A stretch of DNA of 64,000 bases, taken from NCBI RefSeq assembly GCF_027942865.1, contig NC_134529.1:26596760-26660759 (forward strand). The letters are read 5' to 3'. Position numbers and translations under genes: made by a program. This document shows, one piece after another, positions 47,619 through 58,000 of the stretch (within the stretch, counting starts at the first letter, position 1; each line of letters starts with the position of its first letter). The notes under the pieces were generated by a model. The model saw only the letters and a list, made by a program, of their open reading frames with translations. It searched no databases and was not told the origin of the DNA. The DNA is from Odontesthes bonariensis (taxonomy: Eukaryota; Chordata; Actinopteri; Atheriniformes; Atherinopsidae).

Positions 47619-48333
47619 AGCCACTCTCGGACAGAGTAGTTATAGGAACGCAGTTATCAGAACTGTCCTACTCGAATTTCGTTCTGATAACTGTCCTTCT
47701 GTTTCAGTCTGCATTCGCACATGAGTCGGGACCTGATAGGGACTGATGCGGCACGCGCAGCCGTCTGCTTCAGTGACGTGTTAGCCGTTAGCCGTTTAGC
47801 ACCACATTCAAACACAAAACAAAACCCGTAAAAGTAATTAGAGAAGAAAAAACACCACAATGAAGCTAATATGGAGAGCGGGGAGGCCACCGTGTTTATG
47901 GTCTGCATGATGGTGATATTAATCATGGACAATCACATCAGGCGTCTAACATGGAGGCTGGAAGAGCTCACAGAGAGAGTCAGGAGATACTTTTTCATTT
48001 CATGAAGGAAGAAAGGAGAGCAGAGCGCTGCAGACAAATGAGACCAGTGTAAGTTTAACTTATTAAACACCCGCCGGTTGTGTCTGTGTCTTATGAGGAA
48101 ACATTTCACCCGTGATAGCATGACGAGGGGCGTAGCTACCGACCACCACACACCTCCGTTAGATTAGTTCTATAGAACCATGAAAAGACCCGACCTCGGA
48201 GAAGGAGCTAAATAGTTATAGGAACTAAGGGAGAAAGCCCCGAGTTCCTGTATGTCCAAACACGGGAGAAAACGGCCCCGCGGATTAAAAGGTTATTAGA
48301 ACTCCCAAAGGTTCCTGCAGTCCGAAAGCGGCT
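47619..48333. mobile_element. Terminal-inverted-repeat element, possibly PIF/Harbinger-type
   Basis: Ends AGCCACTCTCGGAC and GTCCGAAAGCGGCT are imperfect inverted repeats, with ATT at both flanks as a possible 3-bp duplication. The interior has no complete transposase. Confidence 0.55.
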
Positions 48334-48609
48334 ATTATGATGATTAGTCCACCATGTAGTTCTTCTCATAAAGGTTTATGTAGTCAGAGGACTTTAGGTA
48401 GTGATTGTGTGATTTTGGACACAGCATATAACTATGCCGTAGAATAACTCAAATTTGGGGCGCTTTGACACCAGAGCTGTTTGATCTGCTTTAAACAGAC
48501 CAGAGTTTGTTTCATCGGATAGTCCGCTTTGTTTGGACAGGGGGGAATGCCCATCTGAACTCTGGTGAGGACCAAACAAGCAAGCTCTGGTCCACCTGAG
48601 AATGTGTCT
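48334..48609. other. Intergenic, unclassified repeat-like DNA
   Basis: No family or gene was recognised. Confidence 0.3.
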
Positions 48610-49085
48610 CGGTTCGCTTACAGTGCCTGTCCATCAGAGGATAGGCTTTAAAGTTCTGATGCTGGTCTATAAATCTCTGAATGGTCCAGGACCAAAATAC
48701 ATCAGTGACCTCCTGACCCAGTATGAACCTTCCAGACCCCTCAGGTCATCTGGTTCCGGTCTTTTATCAGTTCCCAGAGTCAGAACCAGACATGGAGAAG
48801 CTGCATTCAGCTTCTATGCTCCACATGTCTGGAACAAACTCCCAGAAAGCCTCAGATCAGCTGAAACACTCAGTGTATTTAAGTCCAGGCTGAAGACACA
48901 CCTATTTTCAGCTGCGTTTGAATAAAGCTCAAAACTTAATCACATTTTAACTACTGATTTTATCTATTGTTCTTATTTCTTTCTTTTTGTTTAAAATTTA
49001 AATCATGCTTTTTATTTCTACTGTTTTAATGTCTCTGTAAAGCACTTTGAATCACCTTGTAGTTGAATTGTGCTATACTAATAAA
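48610..49085 (+). mobile_element. L2-type LINE 3' end
   Basis: The frame from 48602 reads HQRIGFKVLMLVYKSLNG, YISDLLTQYEPSRPLRSS, HGEAAFSFYAPHVWNKLPE and VFKSRLKTHLFSAAF, then a 3'UTR with GTAAAGCACTTTGAATCACC. It is a different L2 subfamily from that at 33385. Confidence 0.88.
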
Positions 49086-49089
49086 CTTG

Positions 49090-49725
49090 CCTTGCCTTAC
49101 AGTGGGAAATGCAAAACGACTATCCAGCGAAACAAAGACAGGAAGCAACATAAACGTATACTTTGCTCGTTTACTTCGAACAGGACTACCAGCAAAAACA
49201 TGGCAGTATACAGGGAAAAGTTTGTTCCTGAAAAGGGCACAGTCTCAGCTGTTGTTTGGAACTGGTTTGGTTTTCCAGAGTCAAACTTGGAACCAACCAC
49301 GGTTCATTGCAAAGTTTGTTCAAAGGTTATTGCAGCTACCTGAAGCATCTCAGACAGATGCATCCAGCTGAGTAAGAGAAATGTCCGTCACTACGAGGTG
49401 CAAAAGAACGCGATAAAGCAGGTAACGTTAGTGGAATGATTTTTGCAATGTATTCCGTATGACAGGAAGGGGACCCACTGGAAAGACATTATGGATGCAG
49501 TGACAATGCATTTTGCTAAAGATATGTTGCTGATTTATACCGGAAAAAATGTGTTTTATCCACATGTTAAAAACTTTGGTCCCCACGTATGTGCTACCAA
49601 GTCACAAGCATTTAGCTGAAGTTGCCTTGCCTCACTTGTACAACTGTACATGTGCAAGAATGCTGCAACAACAATAAAAAACACGGATTAAAATAAAAGA
49701 TAAAGTTTGGGCCATAACCCAGCCC
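49090..49725 (+). mobile_element. hAT (ZBED-type) transposase fragment
   Basis: The frame at 49203-49343 has VVWNWFGFPESNLE, then TVHCKVCSKVIAAT, a BED zinc finger (aromatic residues, C-x2-C). Downstream, KDMLLIYT and a FYPHVK block near 49520-49575 match the transposase segment that follows. The right end CATAACCCAGCCCTA is hAT-terminus-like. No catalytic domain remains. Confidence 0.7.
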
Positions 49726-50343
49726 TACTGATAGGGTACTTTTACTAAAGTTTCAAATACAGGGTTTCTGCTACATGCTTTAAAATAACACTTGATATGT
49801 GATTCAGTACAATGCAAAAGTATTGAACCCTCATTTCAAAAGACAAAAAAAGTTTATATAATTCTAGAGTTTCAAATTCAAAATTTGGTACAGCGATTTA
49901 AAAATAAATAAATAAATAAAGTGAACCTGTAAAACTGCAGTGTTAAATGCAATGCGTTTGAAAATTTGGGTGCACCTAACTTTTGTGCTGGTGCACCTAA
50001 GAAAAAAAGTTAGGCGCACCAGTGCAACCAGTGTAAAAAGTTAGTCTAGCGCCCTGGTCTTCCAAAGCTCTTCTTTGGATTTTTTACAGACATTTGTTTG
50101 TTTTCTGTCAAGATGATACCACACTACTAGTTTCAGGCTCTAGCAAAGATTCCTTATTTCAAAAGACCAATTGCTATTGATTTTTAGCTTTTGCATAACT
50201 TAGCATATCTCAGACTTTTATCTTGTTCTCTGACAACGGCTTCTTGACAGCCACCCTTCCTTGGAGACCATTTCTGATAAAGCTTCAATAAATACTAGAT
50301 GCTTCTATTGAAGGGCTAGATGCATCTCTCAATCCCTTTATTG
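49726..50343. other. Intergenic, nothing recognised
   Basis: A short GTGCACCTAA direct/inverted cluster is present at 49970-50040; otherwise nothing is seen. Confidence 0.35.
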
Positions 50344-51302
50344 GATTCTAAGGTAAGGTAAGGTGACTTTATTTATACCCGAAGGTAGATATGGTTGCAG
50401 GTAAAAGTAGCAAAAGCTTACACAGACAGACAACACAGTACTGACATCAGTAACAATAAAAGCTTGCACAAACAACACAATACTAATGACAGTGACAAAG
50501 GACAACAACAAAGCAAAACAAGGACAACAAAAACAGAACATGACAAGCAGACAAGTGCTCCAAACAAGGATATAGAAAAGAGTAATAAATAGATCTATAA
50601 AAACATGGCTAAAACCCTAAAAGTAGGACTCATGTACTGTTCAGTGTTTTAATAGCAGAGGGGATAAAACTGCATCTATACCTCTTGGTTTTGCAGGCAG
50701 GCATTAGGAACCTACGACCCGAGGGGAGAGGCCGGAATTCACCATATAGTGGGTGGGATGCATCATTTAAGATGGACCCCACCAGTCTCTGTAATTGCCT
50801 ATTGTGAAGAGATTCCATGTTGAGCTGTGATTCTCCAATTAATTTACTAGCCCACTTCACAATCCGATTCAGGGAGTTTTTATTTTTTAGGGGTAGGTTG
50901 CTGAACCAGGACACAAGGCTAAAAGAAAGTATAGACTCAATAAAACATCTGAAAAACATGGTTAGCAGTTTTTTGTCAATATGGAAGGATGACAGCTTCC
51001 TTAGGCAGTGTAGGTGCTGGTTTTTATATACAGATTCACAGTGTGCCACAAAGGTGAGTCTACTGTCGATAATGGTCCCAAGATATTTATAATTGTCTAC
51101 ACATTCCACTGCCTGACCTTTTATGGTAATTGGTTCCTTATCAGTGATGTGTCTCCGGAAGTCGACATGCATGTTTTTTGTTTTTGAGATTTTCAGTTGT
51201 AGAAAGGACTGCTCACACCAATCTACAAACTCCTGGACAATTGGACCATGACCTGTCTCATTGTCCTTTAGCAGACTGACAATAACAGAGTCATCTGCAT
51301 TC
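50344..51302 (-). mobile_element. Rex1/Babar-like LINE, RT C-terminal half
   Basis: The minus frame 51302-50630 reads NADDSVIVSLLKDNETGHGP, FVDWCEQSFLQLKISKTKNM, DNYKYLGTIIDSRLTF, RKLSSFHIDKKLLTMFFRCF and PLPSGRRFLMPACKTKRYR, intact to the stop at 50630. The 3'UTR ends with a CCTTA-type tail at 50344-50360. It is interrupted at its RT YADD region by the TTAA element at 51303 and resumes at 51861. Confidence 0.9.
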
Positions 51303-51860
51303 TTAAAGGCAGGGTAGGGGATCTTTTTCTGGAACATTTTTTTACATATTGCTTGAAATACTCTTCACACCCCCATTGCAACCAATTAATTAAAAGTTTT
51401 GACACAAATATGAAAAGTTTTAGTGGCCTCTAGAACGTACAATCTAGGAAAAACACTATCCAATCATTGTGAACGGACCGTTCACAATGATTGGATTCTG
51501 ATGCGTCTATCAAACTGCAATCTGCTCCTCCCTCCCCCTCCTCCCCCCTGTGCGCGTACCCTGCTCCGTGAACGAATTACACGTCCAGATGCTTGGCAGG
51601 AAGCTAAACTAGAGCCAGCTTGGCTAGCACCTAGCATTATTAAACGTATAGTTAGCATATACTAAATACTAAATACGGCAACGATCGATGCTTGCTGTCA
51701 GAACAGCGCTCGTGCACCTTCGTGCTCGTGCGCGTTCATGTACTCTAGAGGCGTGCCTTCGGGAAGAAAGTGAAGAAAAGGGTTGGGACTTTTTACCTGT
51801 GTATTTTCAAAATGCAGCTTCGCTGGACTCAAAATCCAGGATCTCCTACCCTACCTTTAA
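51303..51860. mobile_element. TTAA-target non-autonomous transposon, copy 2, inside LINE RT
   Basis: TTAA is present on both sides, with termini AGGCAGGGTAGGGGATC and GATCTCCTACCCTACCT. It is the inverted-orientation relative of 15191-15769. It carries a perfect 39-bp palindrome near its left third. Confidence 0.92.
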
Positions 51861-51990
51861 GAATATATCGGTCCTCCATGCTACTGCGACACATGTTGGT
51901 GTAAAGAATACACAAGAGGCCCCTGGTCACAATGCTGGGTCAATACTGTTGAGCTCTCCCCAATCAAGGAAAGCCAAGTCTAAACCAATA
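51861..51990 (-). mobile_element. Rex1-like LINE, RT segment upstream of the insertion
   Basis: The minus strand retains TNMCRSSMEDRYIL, which runs straight into NADDSV across the transposon, so the two flanks belong to one LINE. A 2-base frameshift lies a few codons upstream. The match fades past about 51990. Confidence 0.7.
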
Positions 51991-53090
51991 ACTTTTGGAC
52001 CAATAATATTAACATCATGTTTGTATGGCAATTTAAAGTTTATTTTGCAAAAGAGTGGAACCCTTTTTCTGATCAGACTGCCTGGCAGAGAGGTCCACAG
52101 TGCTGTGTGACTTGAACCATGAACCCTTTAATAAATTCTGAGCTCGGAGTTTGTACTTCTTCTCTCAGACAAACGAACACTACGAGAACAGAGAAACATG
52201 TCAGAACATTGGAGCAGGCCTCGTGATTTGCATTCAGTCGACAGGATTAGAGCAGAGCTAAGACGGATGGCAGCACAACAAAACCGTTTCTCATCCGACC
52301 TCGTTCATATTTTGGTGTGCTCCAAACGCAACCCAGACTTGCGTTAAACTAATACAAGTCAGACGGCCACCACTTGACAGAAGTCTAGAGAATTAGCGTG
52401 TATTTTTTTATTATTTTTTTTAAAGAAACAGGAAGTTCAACGATCTGTCAGCTGGGCTGGGGGGCGTTAATTGTAGAGTATTAACAAAACAAGTTTGTAT
52501 TGTAGGCTACAACAAACTGAGGATATACCCACCACTATACATACAAAAGCAAAAGTAGCAACCTTATTGTCCACTACGCAAAGCAAGTTGGTTATAAGCA
52601 ACAAAACCATTGCAAGACAGACACCAATAATTTAGCATTTAGAAGCTACAACACGCAAGTTAGTGACACAGCACCGACAAAGCCTTCGCAACACCATCGA
52701 TCCACTTTTACTTGAATTCACCAACATGGCCACCGACATGCAGTCAAAACACGGTTGCTGAAAGTTGACGCAAACCCATAGAACTAAAGGATTCTGTAGT
52801 TTTACCGTGTCACCACTGCCAGGGCGAAGGTCCAGACCACTAAACCGAAGGACGTTTCTTCTCTCCCGTGTTACCCACCTTCCGTTTTTACCCCAACTCT
52901 ACTGTACACTAATGACAACTGAAGTTCAGCTAAATGAACGACAGGTGGCAACACGCGTTCGTTTACCCGTTATGTATTTTAAGAGAAGAAATGCGAGGGG
53001 AAGTTTTTAATCAGAAGTGAGCACGAGGCGGTATGTGGGAGAGCAGCAGCGTCAGAAACACGACCTGCAGAAGAAAATGTTTAGAGTTAC
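51991..53090. other. Intergenic, possible ephx1 promoter region
   Basis: No repeat was identified. A GTGGGTAA donor-like site on the minus strand near 52880 could end a 5' noncoding exon of ephx1, but this is a guess. Confidence 0.25.
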
Positions 53091-54240
53091 TCATGTTTTC
53101 ATTAGTGGTGGATTTGGTTGGGCAATGTTTACAAGTGCACGTTCAAACATATTGTAACATAAGTAACAGTGCACAATGTTCTTTGGTTAATTGTATTGCT
53201 GATATTAAGCAGTGGTTGGCCCAAAATTTTGTTCATTTAAATGATGACAAAACTGAATGCAATTTGTTTGGGGATACTGTGACGGCTGGCTTTGTATGGA
53301 AGGTTTTCTGTGCCATCAGAGTTTGAATACGAATTTCTAATATTGAATTTTTACAGCATCAAAATCAGACTTTGAATTTGAAAAACCAACAGTGTAAAAA
53401 AAAAATTAAAAAAAATGACTGTCTAAAAACAAAAATCAGTGTAAAAAAATGTCCATAGCTTTAGGACCTTGTCTTCAAAGCTCAGTTCAACCGTCAGAAA
53501 TCTGGGAGTGACCTTTGACCTGAGGTTGGACAAACAAGTTAACAATGACGTCAGGACTAGTTTTTTGTTGCGTCTCTTGGCCAAAGTTAAAATGTTTTTA
53601 AGTCGTCATGACCTTGAAAAGGCCATCCATGCCCTAATAAGTCCAAGGTTAGACTATTGAAATGCACTTTATGTCTTCGTCTCCCAGTCTTCTCTCAGCC
53701 GCCTTCAGCTGGTGCAGAACGCTGCTGCCCGTCTTTTAACCAACACCAACAGATGTGTGCACATCACTCCTGTTCTTAACTCCCTCCATTGGCTTCCATT
53801 AAAATTGATTTTAAACTTTTAATGTTGGTTTCTAAAGCTCTTAACGGCCTCACCCCATCATATTTATCTGAGCTTTTAACAGCCCTGGTGGAGCTCTGAG
53901 GTCAACAGATCAGTTTCTGCTGGAAGTGCCCAGGTCAGAATACAAACCCTGGGGTGAGCGAGCCTTTTCCCAAAGCTGCCCCCAGGCTCTGGAATAAGCC
54001 CCCCGTCCAGCTGCGTCTTATTTCTGATCTGGGCCTCTTCAGATCGAGGCTAAAAACCTACTTATTTAGGATGGCTTTTAATACCCAGTAGTATGATGGT
54101 ACTTTTATCTTATTTTGTTGCATTTTATTGCTTTCTCTGTTCTTTTATTGTTTTTACTTATTCTTCTCTTTATTTATTACCTGCTGTAAAGCACTTTGGT
54201 ACATCGTAAGGATTGTCTGTAAAGGGCTGTATAAATAAAA
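53091..54240 (+). mobile_element. L2-type LINE C-terminal fragment, interrupted
   Basis: The RT remnant IADIKQWLAQNFVHLNDDKTE (53180-53260) is interrupted at about 53285-53455. It then resumes as KLSSTVRNLGVTFDLRLD (53475-), LVQNAAARLLTNTNR and ITPVLNSLHWLPL. The 3'UTR contains GTAAAGCACTTTGGTACATC and ends ATAAATAAAATACATTTA. Several stops are present. Confidence 0.85.
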
Positions 54241-55050
54241 TACATTTACATAAGTTGTTGCTGCGGCAAAACTTCCTCATTTTCACAAGTGAAATGTCTT
54301 AAATATACAATAAAAGTTATGTTAGCGAGAGCCTGAAGAATAATTAGATCAACAAAACCAAACTGTTAACATAGATAATGTATTTTAGAATAGCTTATGT
54401 TAACACATCACACAATTATTTTACCTTTTAAAATATAGGTAAACTCCTCAGCCTTGTTTACTTTAGAATCCATTTTCTATTAACTTGAATACAGGAGGAC
54501 ATAGGCTTTACCTAGGAAAACAAACATTTACTGAACACTGAATTAAATCTTTCTCTGAGGCCAAAATAGCATTTGGAGATGTGGGAGTTTCTTCATAGAG
54601 ACGATGGGTTTCTTCCCCTCATCCTTGGTGGGGAAATTCTGAAAATCCTGCTTTATTCATGTGGCCCGTGTCAGTGTGGAAAAAACAAACAACAGCGCTT
54701 AACTCTAATCCAACACAGGAGTAAGAACAGAAAATATTTTCATTCACTGCCTTTTTATTCCCTCTTTAAAAAACAAACAAAAAAAAACATGAAGGCTCTT
54801 CTAAAGAAAGTAAAATTGCCAAAGCAGCATATTTTGTCCATATTTTGTTTTGTATCAAAACAAAATGCTCAGTGAATGAAATATATAGTGTATACAGACA
54901 CCACTGGACCAACAGTATTACATCAGTCTCACCACATGTACCTTCTACCAACAACCATCTTTCAGACTCCACATCACACTAGGATGGTAATGTGCTCTCA
55001 AATGCTGTGTCCATGAAGCTGAATCCAGATGAGTTAAAAAGGACAGTCCG
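54241..55050. other. Intergenic and srp9 3'UTR
   Basis: AT-rich sequence with nothing repetitive recognised. It lies downstream of the srp9 stop on the minus strand. Confidence 0.4.
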
Positions 55051-58000
55051 TCAGTCCGTCTCCATGGCACCACTGTGCGTCTCCTTGGACACCATGAGTC
55101 TCATCAGTTTTCCATGGAGCTTCTCGATTTTCTTCACATCCTGGGCTTGGTCTGTCTTGTACTGTAAACACTACGGATGGACAAAACACTACATGAAGTC
55201 AGTGACAGCTACTGTGACATTGAAATAAGTTCTGCATTACACGAATAATCTCATGACATTGATTTAAAACTGTAGTATAAGAAATTTTCCCTTTTTTTTG
55301 TCTGAACAACTTCCCTGGCCAGCTTTCACACCCTTATAAAAAAAAGGTTGAACAATAAAATCGAACATTCCCCTTCTCCCAAACTAAGATTAAGATCAGA
55401 TTTATTGGTCATGCATACACACGAAATTTGTCCTCCGCTTTTAACCCATCTTGGTTGGCACCTGTTGACACACTCAAGAGACAGATGCCAACCTGGAGCG
55501 GTGGGCAGCCATTCAGCGCCCGGGGAGCATGGTGCCTTGCTCAAGGGCACCTCAGCCGTGACAAGGAGCTGGAGGGATGTCAGTTCCAATCTTTTTTGAG
55601 TGGCGAGAGTGGGAATCGGCAACCTTCTGGTTATTGGACGACCGACTCTAACCACTGAGCCACGGCCGCCCCTACCACCAGGGAAAATGTGAATGGCCCA
55701 ATTCACAAAACCTTAAACATCCAGCCTGAATCATAACAAACCACGAGGGATGCACAGTATTTATCGGACCGATAGCTTATCAGCTGATATGGGGTGAAAT
55801 TACGTGTTGTTTTTTTTATTTTTCTAAAATCAATCTGATATGTACATTTTATCCGATAAAGCAATGAAAATCGGGGGAATTCTTTGCAGGCCGAGAAGCC
55901 CCAAAACAGGACATGATTTTGTTGCATTTTATGGCAGGACCAAAGCCTGGCAGGACCAAAGCCTGGCAGGACCAAAGCCTGGCAGGACCAAAGCCTGGCA
56001 GGACCAAAGCCTGGCAGGACCAAAGCCTGGCAGGACCAAAGCCTGGCAGGACCAACGCCTGGCAGGACCAAAGCCTGGCCCCATCTCGGCCAGACTAATA
56101 ATAAGCACGTCTTCACCAGTGTGGTTGGGTTTTTTTTAGTGGCAGAGGATGATAACAGCATTGCTGTTTGCAAACGATGTTCCGCGAGGATTCCGAGAGG
56201 AGGAAAGAAGGCTTCAAGTTTTAACACTACTAATCTTATAACTCACCTGAAAAGTCGTCTTCGCAGCGAAGCGGCGTGGAAAGAATACGAGGCAGCCGCG
56301 GTAGCAGCTAGCGTCGCTAAAGCAGCAGTATGGAGTGTTGTCCCCATTCAGAAGGCATTTGAGTCAGGTCAGGTCGCTTTGGGGTCCCACTGTACAAAGG
56401 GGACCCTCAGGAGTGCATGTTGAAGCGTAAATAGCATCCATAATTTCGAACCACCTCCAAGCTTCTTCAGCTTAATGCCACACTGGCTCGCGGTCCGGTT
56501 GAAACCACTCTCTGCCATTTTTGCAGCAATCAGCTGGAAAGCTTTTTCGTTTCGCACAGCGCCATCGAGCTTCCGCTGCACAGCCTCCTCACCAACCCAA
56601 ACCCAAAACCCATTTCACAAATTGATGGTAAATCTTTGTTTAAAAATACCTTTAAGAAGTAGCTGTGTAATGGCAAGGGCCTTGTGGACTGATTTAGGAG
56701 CTCCTATGGGGCTCCTAATAAACAAATAAAAAACCAACAACGGAGAGCAGAGCCTGGAACCGGTCCTATGTGCTCGGTACCCCAAGCAGAAGGGTTACAG
56801 ACATGGTAACGTGTTCCATGGGACCAGTACGCTTTGGTGGTAGTGGAAACACTGAAATAAGGGAACCGTTCTAAACCAACCCGTGCCGGACTGCATAGTG
56901 GAAACGGGGCTTATGACATCGTCGCCACACAAATCCACAACTTGATCGCCATGGACGGACTAAACGTAAGTTTCACCACAGACATATGGACATCTGATGT
57001 TAGTTCGGTCAGCATGCTAAGCTTAACGGCTCAGTGGCTGGATCAAGATTTTAACATGCAAAAAGCAATGCTGCACGCACAGGAGTGCCCAAAAATGACA
57101 AAACACAAAGTGCATGTTGTGCTTAGAGATAATGCACAAAACATGACCAAGGCTATGGAGCAGTGTGGGCCTGCAAGCTTGGGTTGTATGGCACACACTT
57201 TACAGCTTGCTGTAAACGAGGCTGTGCTGAGACAAAGAAGCATCACAGGCTGTATTTCGATCGGCAGGAAGATGGTATGGCCCTTCAGACACTCCCAACC
57301 CACCACCTCCCATCTTCAAAGCTTACAAAAACAACTAGGCCTGAAAGAGGCAAGGCTTCAACAAGATGTGCCCACTAGATGGAACAGCCCGTTCCACATG
57401 ATGAGAAGTTTGTTGGGGCAGAAGCGAGCCCTTGTAGCATATGCAGCAGATTTTGAGTTACCTGCTTCTAGGGGTGCAACGGATCAAAAAACTCACGGTT
57501 CGGATCGTTCCTCGGATCAGAGTCACGGATCGGATCATTTTTCGGATCAGCAAAAAAAAAATAAAAAAATAAGACAAATAAACATGTTTTGTCTTTTTGT
57601 TTGTCAACACTTTTAAATTATTAAATTGAAATATATATAATCAACTTAAAGTGCACAATTAACATCTTCTTTTCAACATAATCAAAGAAAAACAACTTAA
57701 AGTGCAACATAAAAAGGCATTAAACATGGACCAATGACTATTAATCCACAACTTTTTTCTTCTCCTGCTCATAAAGATCTGGCACAATCTTTTCGCTGAA
57801 GTGGGTGCGCGACGGGATGTCGTAACGTGGCTCGAGCACGTTCAGCATGTTTTTAAAGCCCTTGTTTTGCACAACTGAATATAGCCTCATGTCTGCACCT
57901 ATAAACACACCGATAGCGTTTGTGATCGCTTTTTAGCCCGGTCGGATTGTGAAGGAAGGGGCTGCTTAAATGCCGCGGTGATGAGCGGTCGTTGAGCCGC

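Noticed and set aside
52870..52960. Candidate 5' noncoding exon of ephx1
   Set aside because: A donor-like GTGGGTAA on the minus strand is the only support; kept as a guess, not a feature.
55703..56227. Repetitive open frames on both strands around 55.9-56.1 kb
   Set aside because: Artefacts of a stop-free 16-bp minisatellite.
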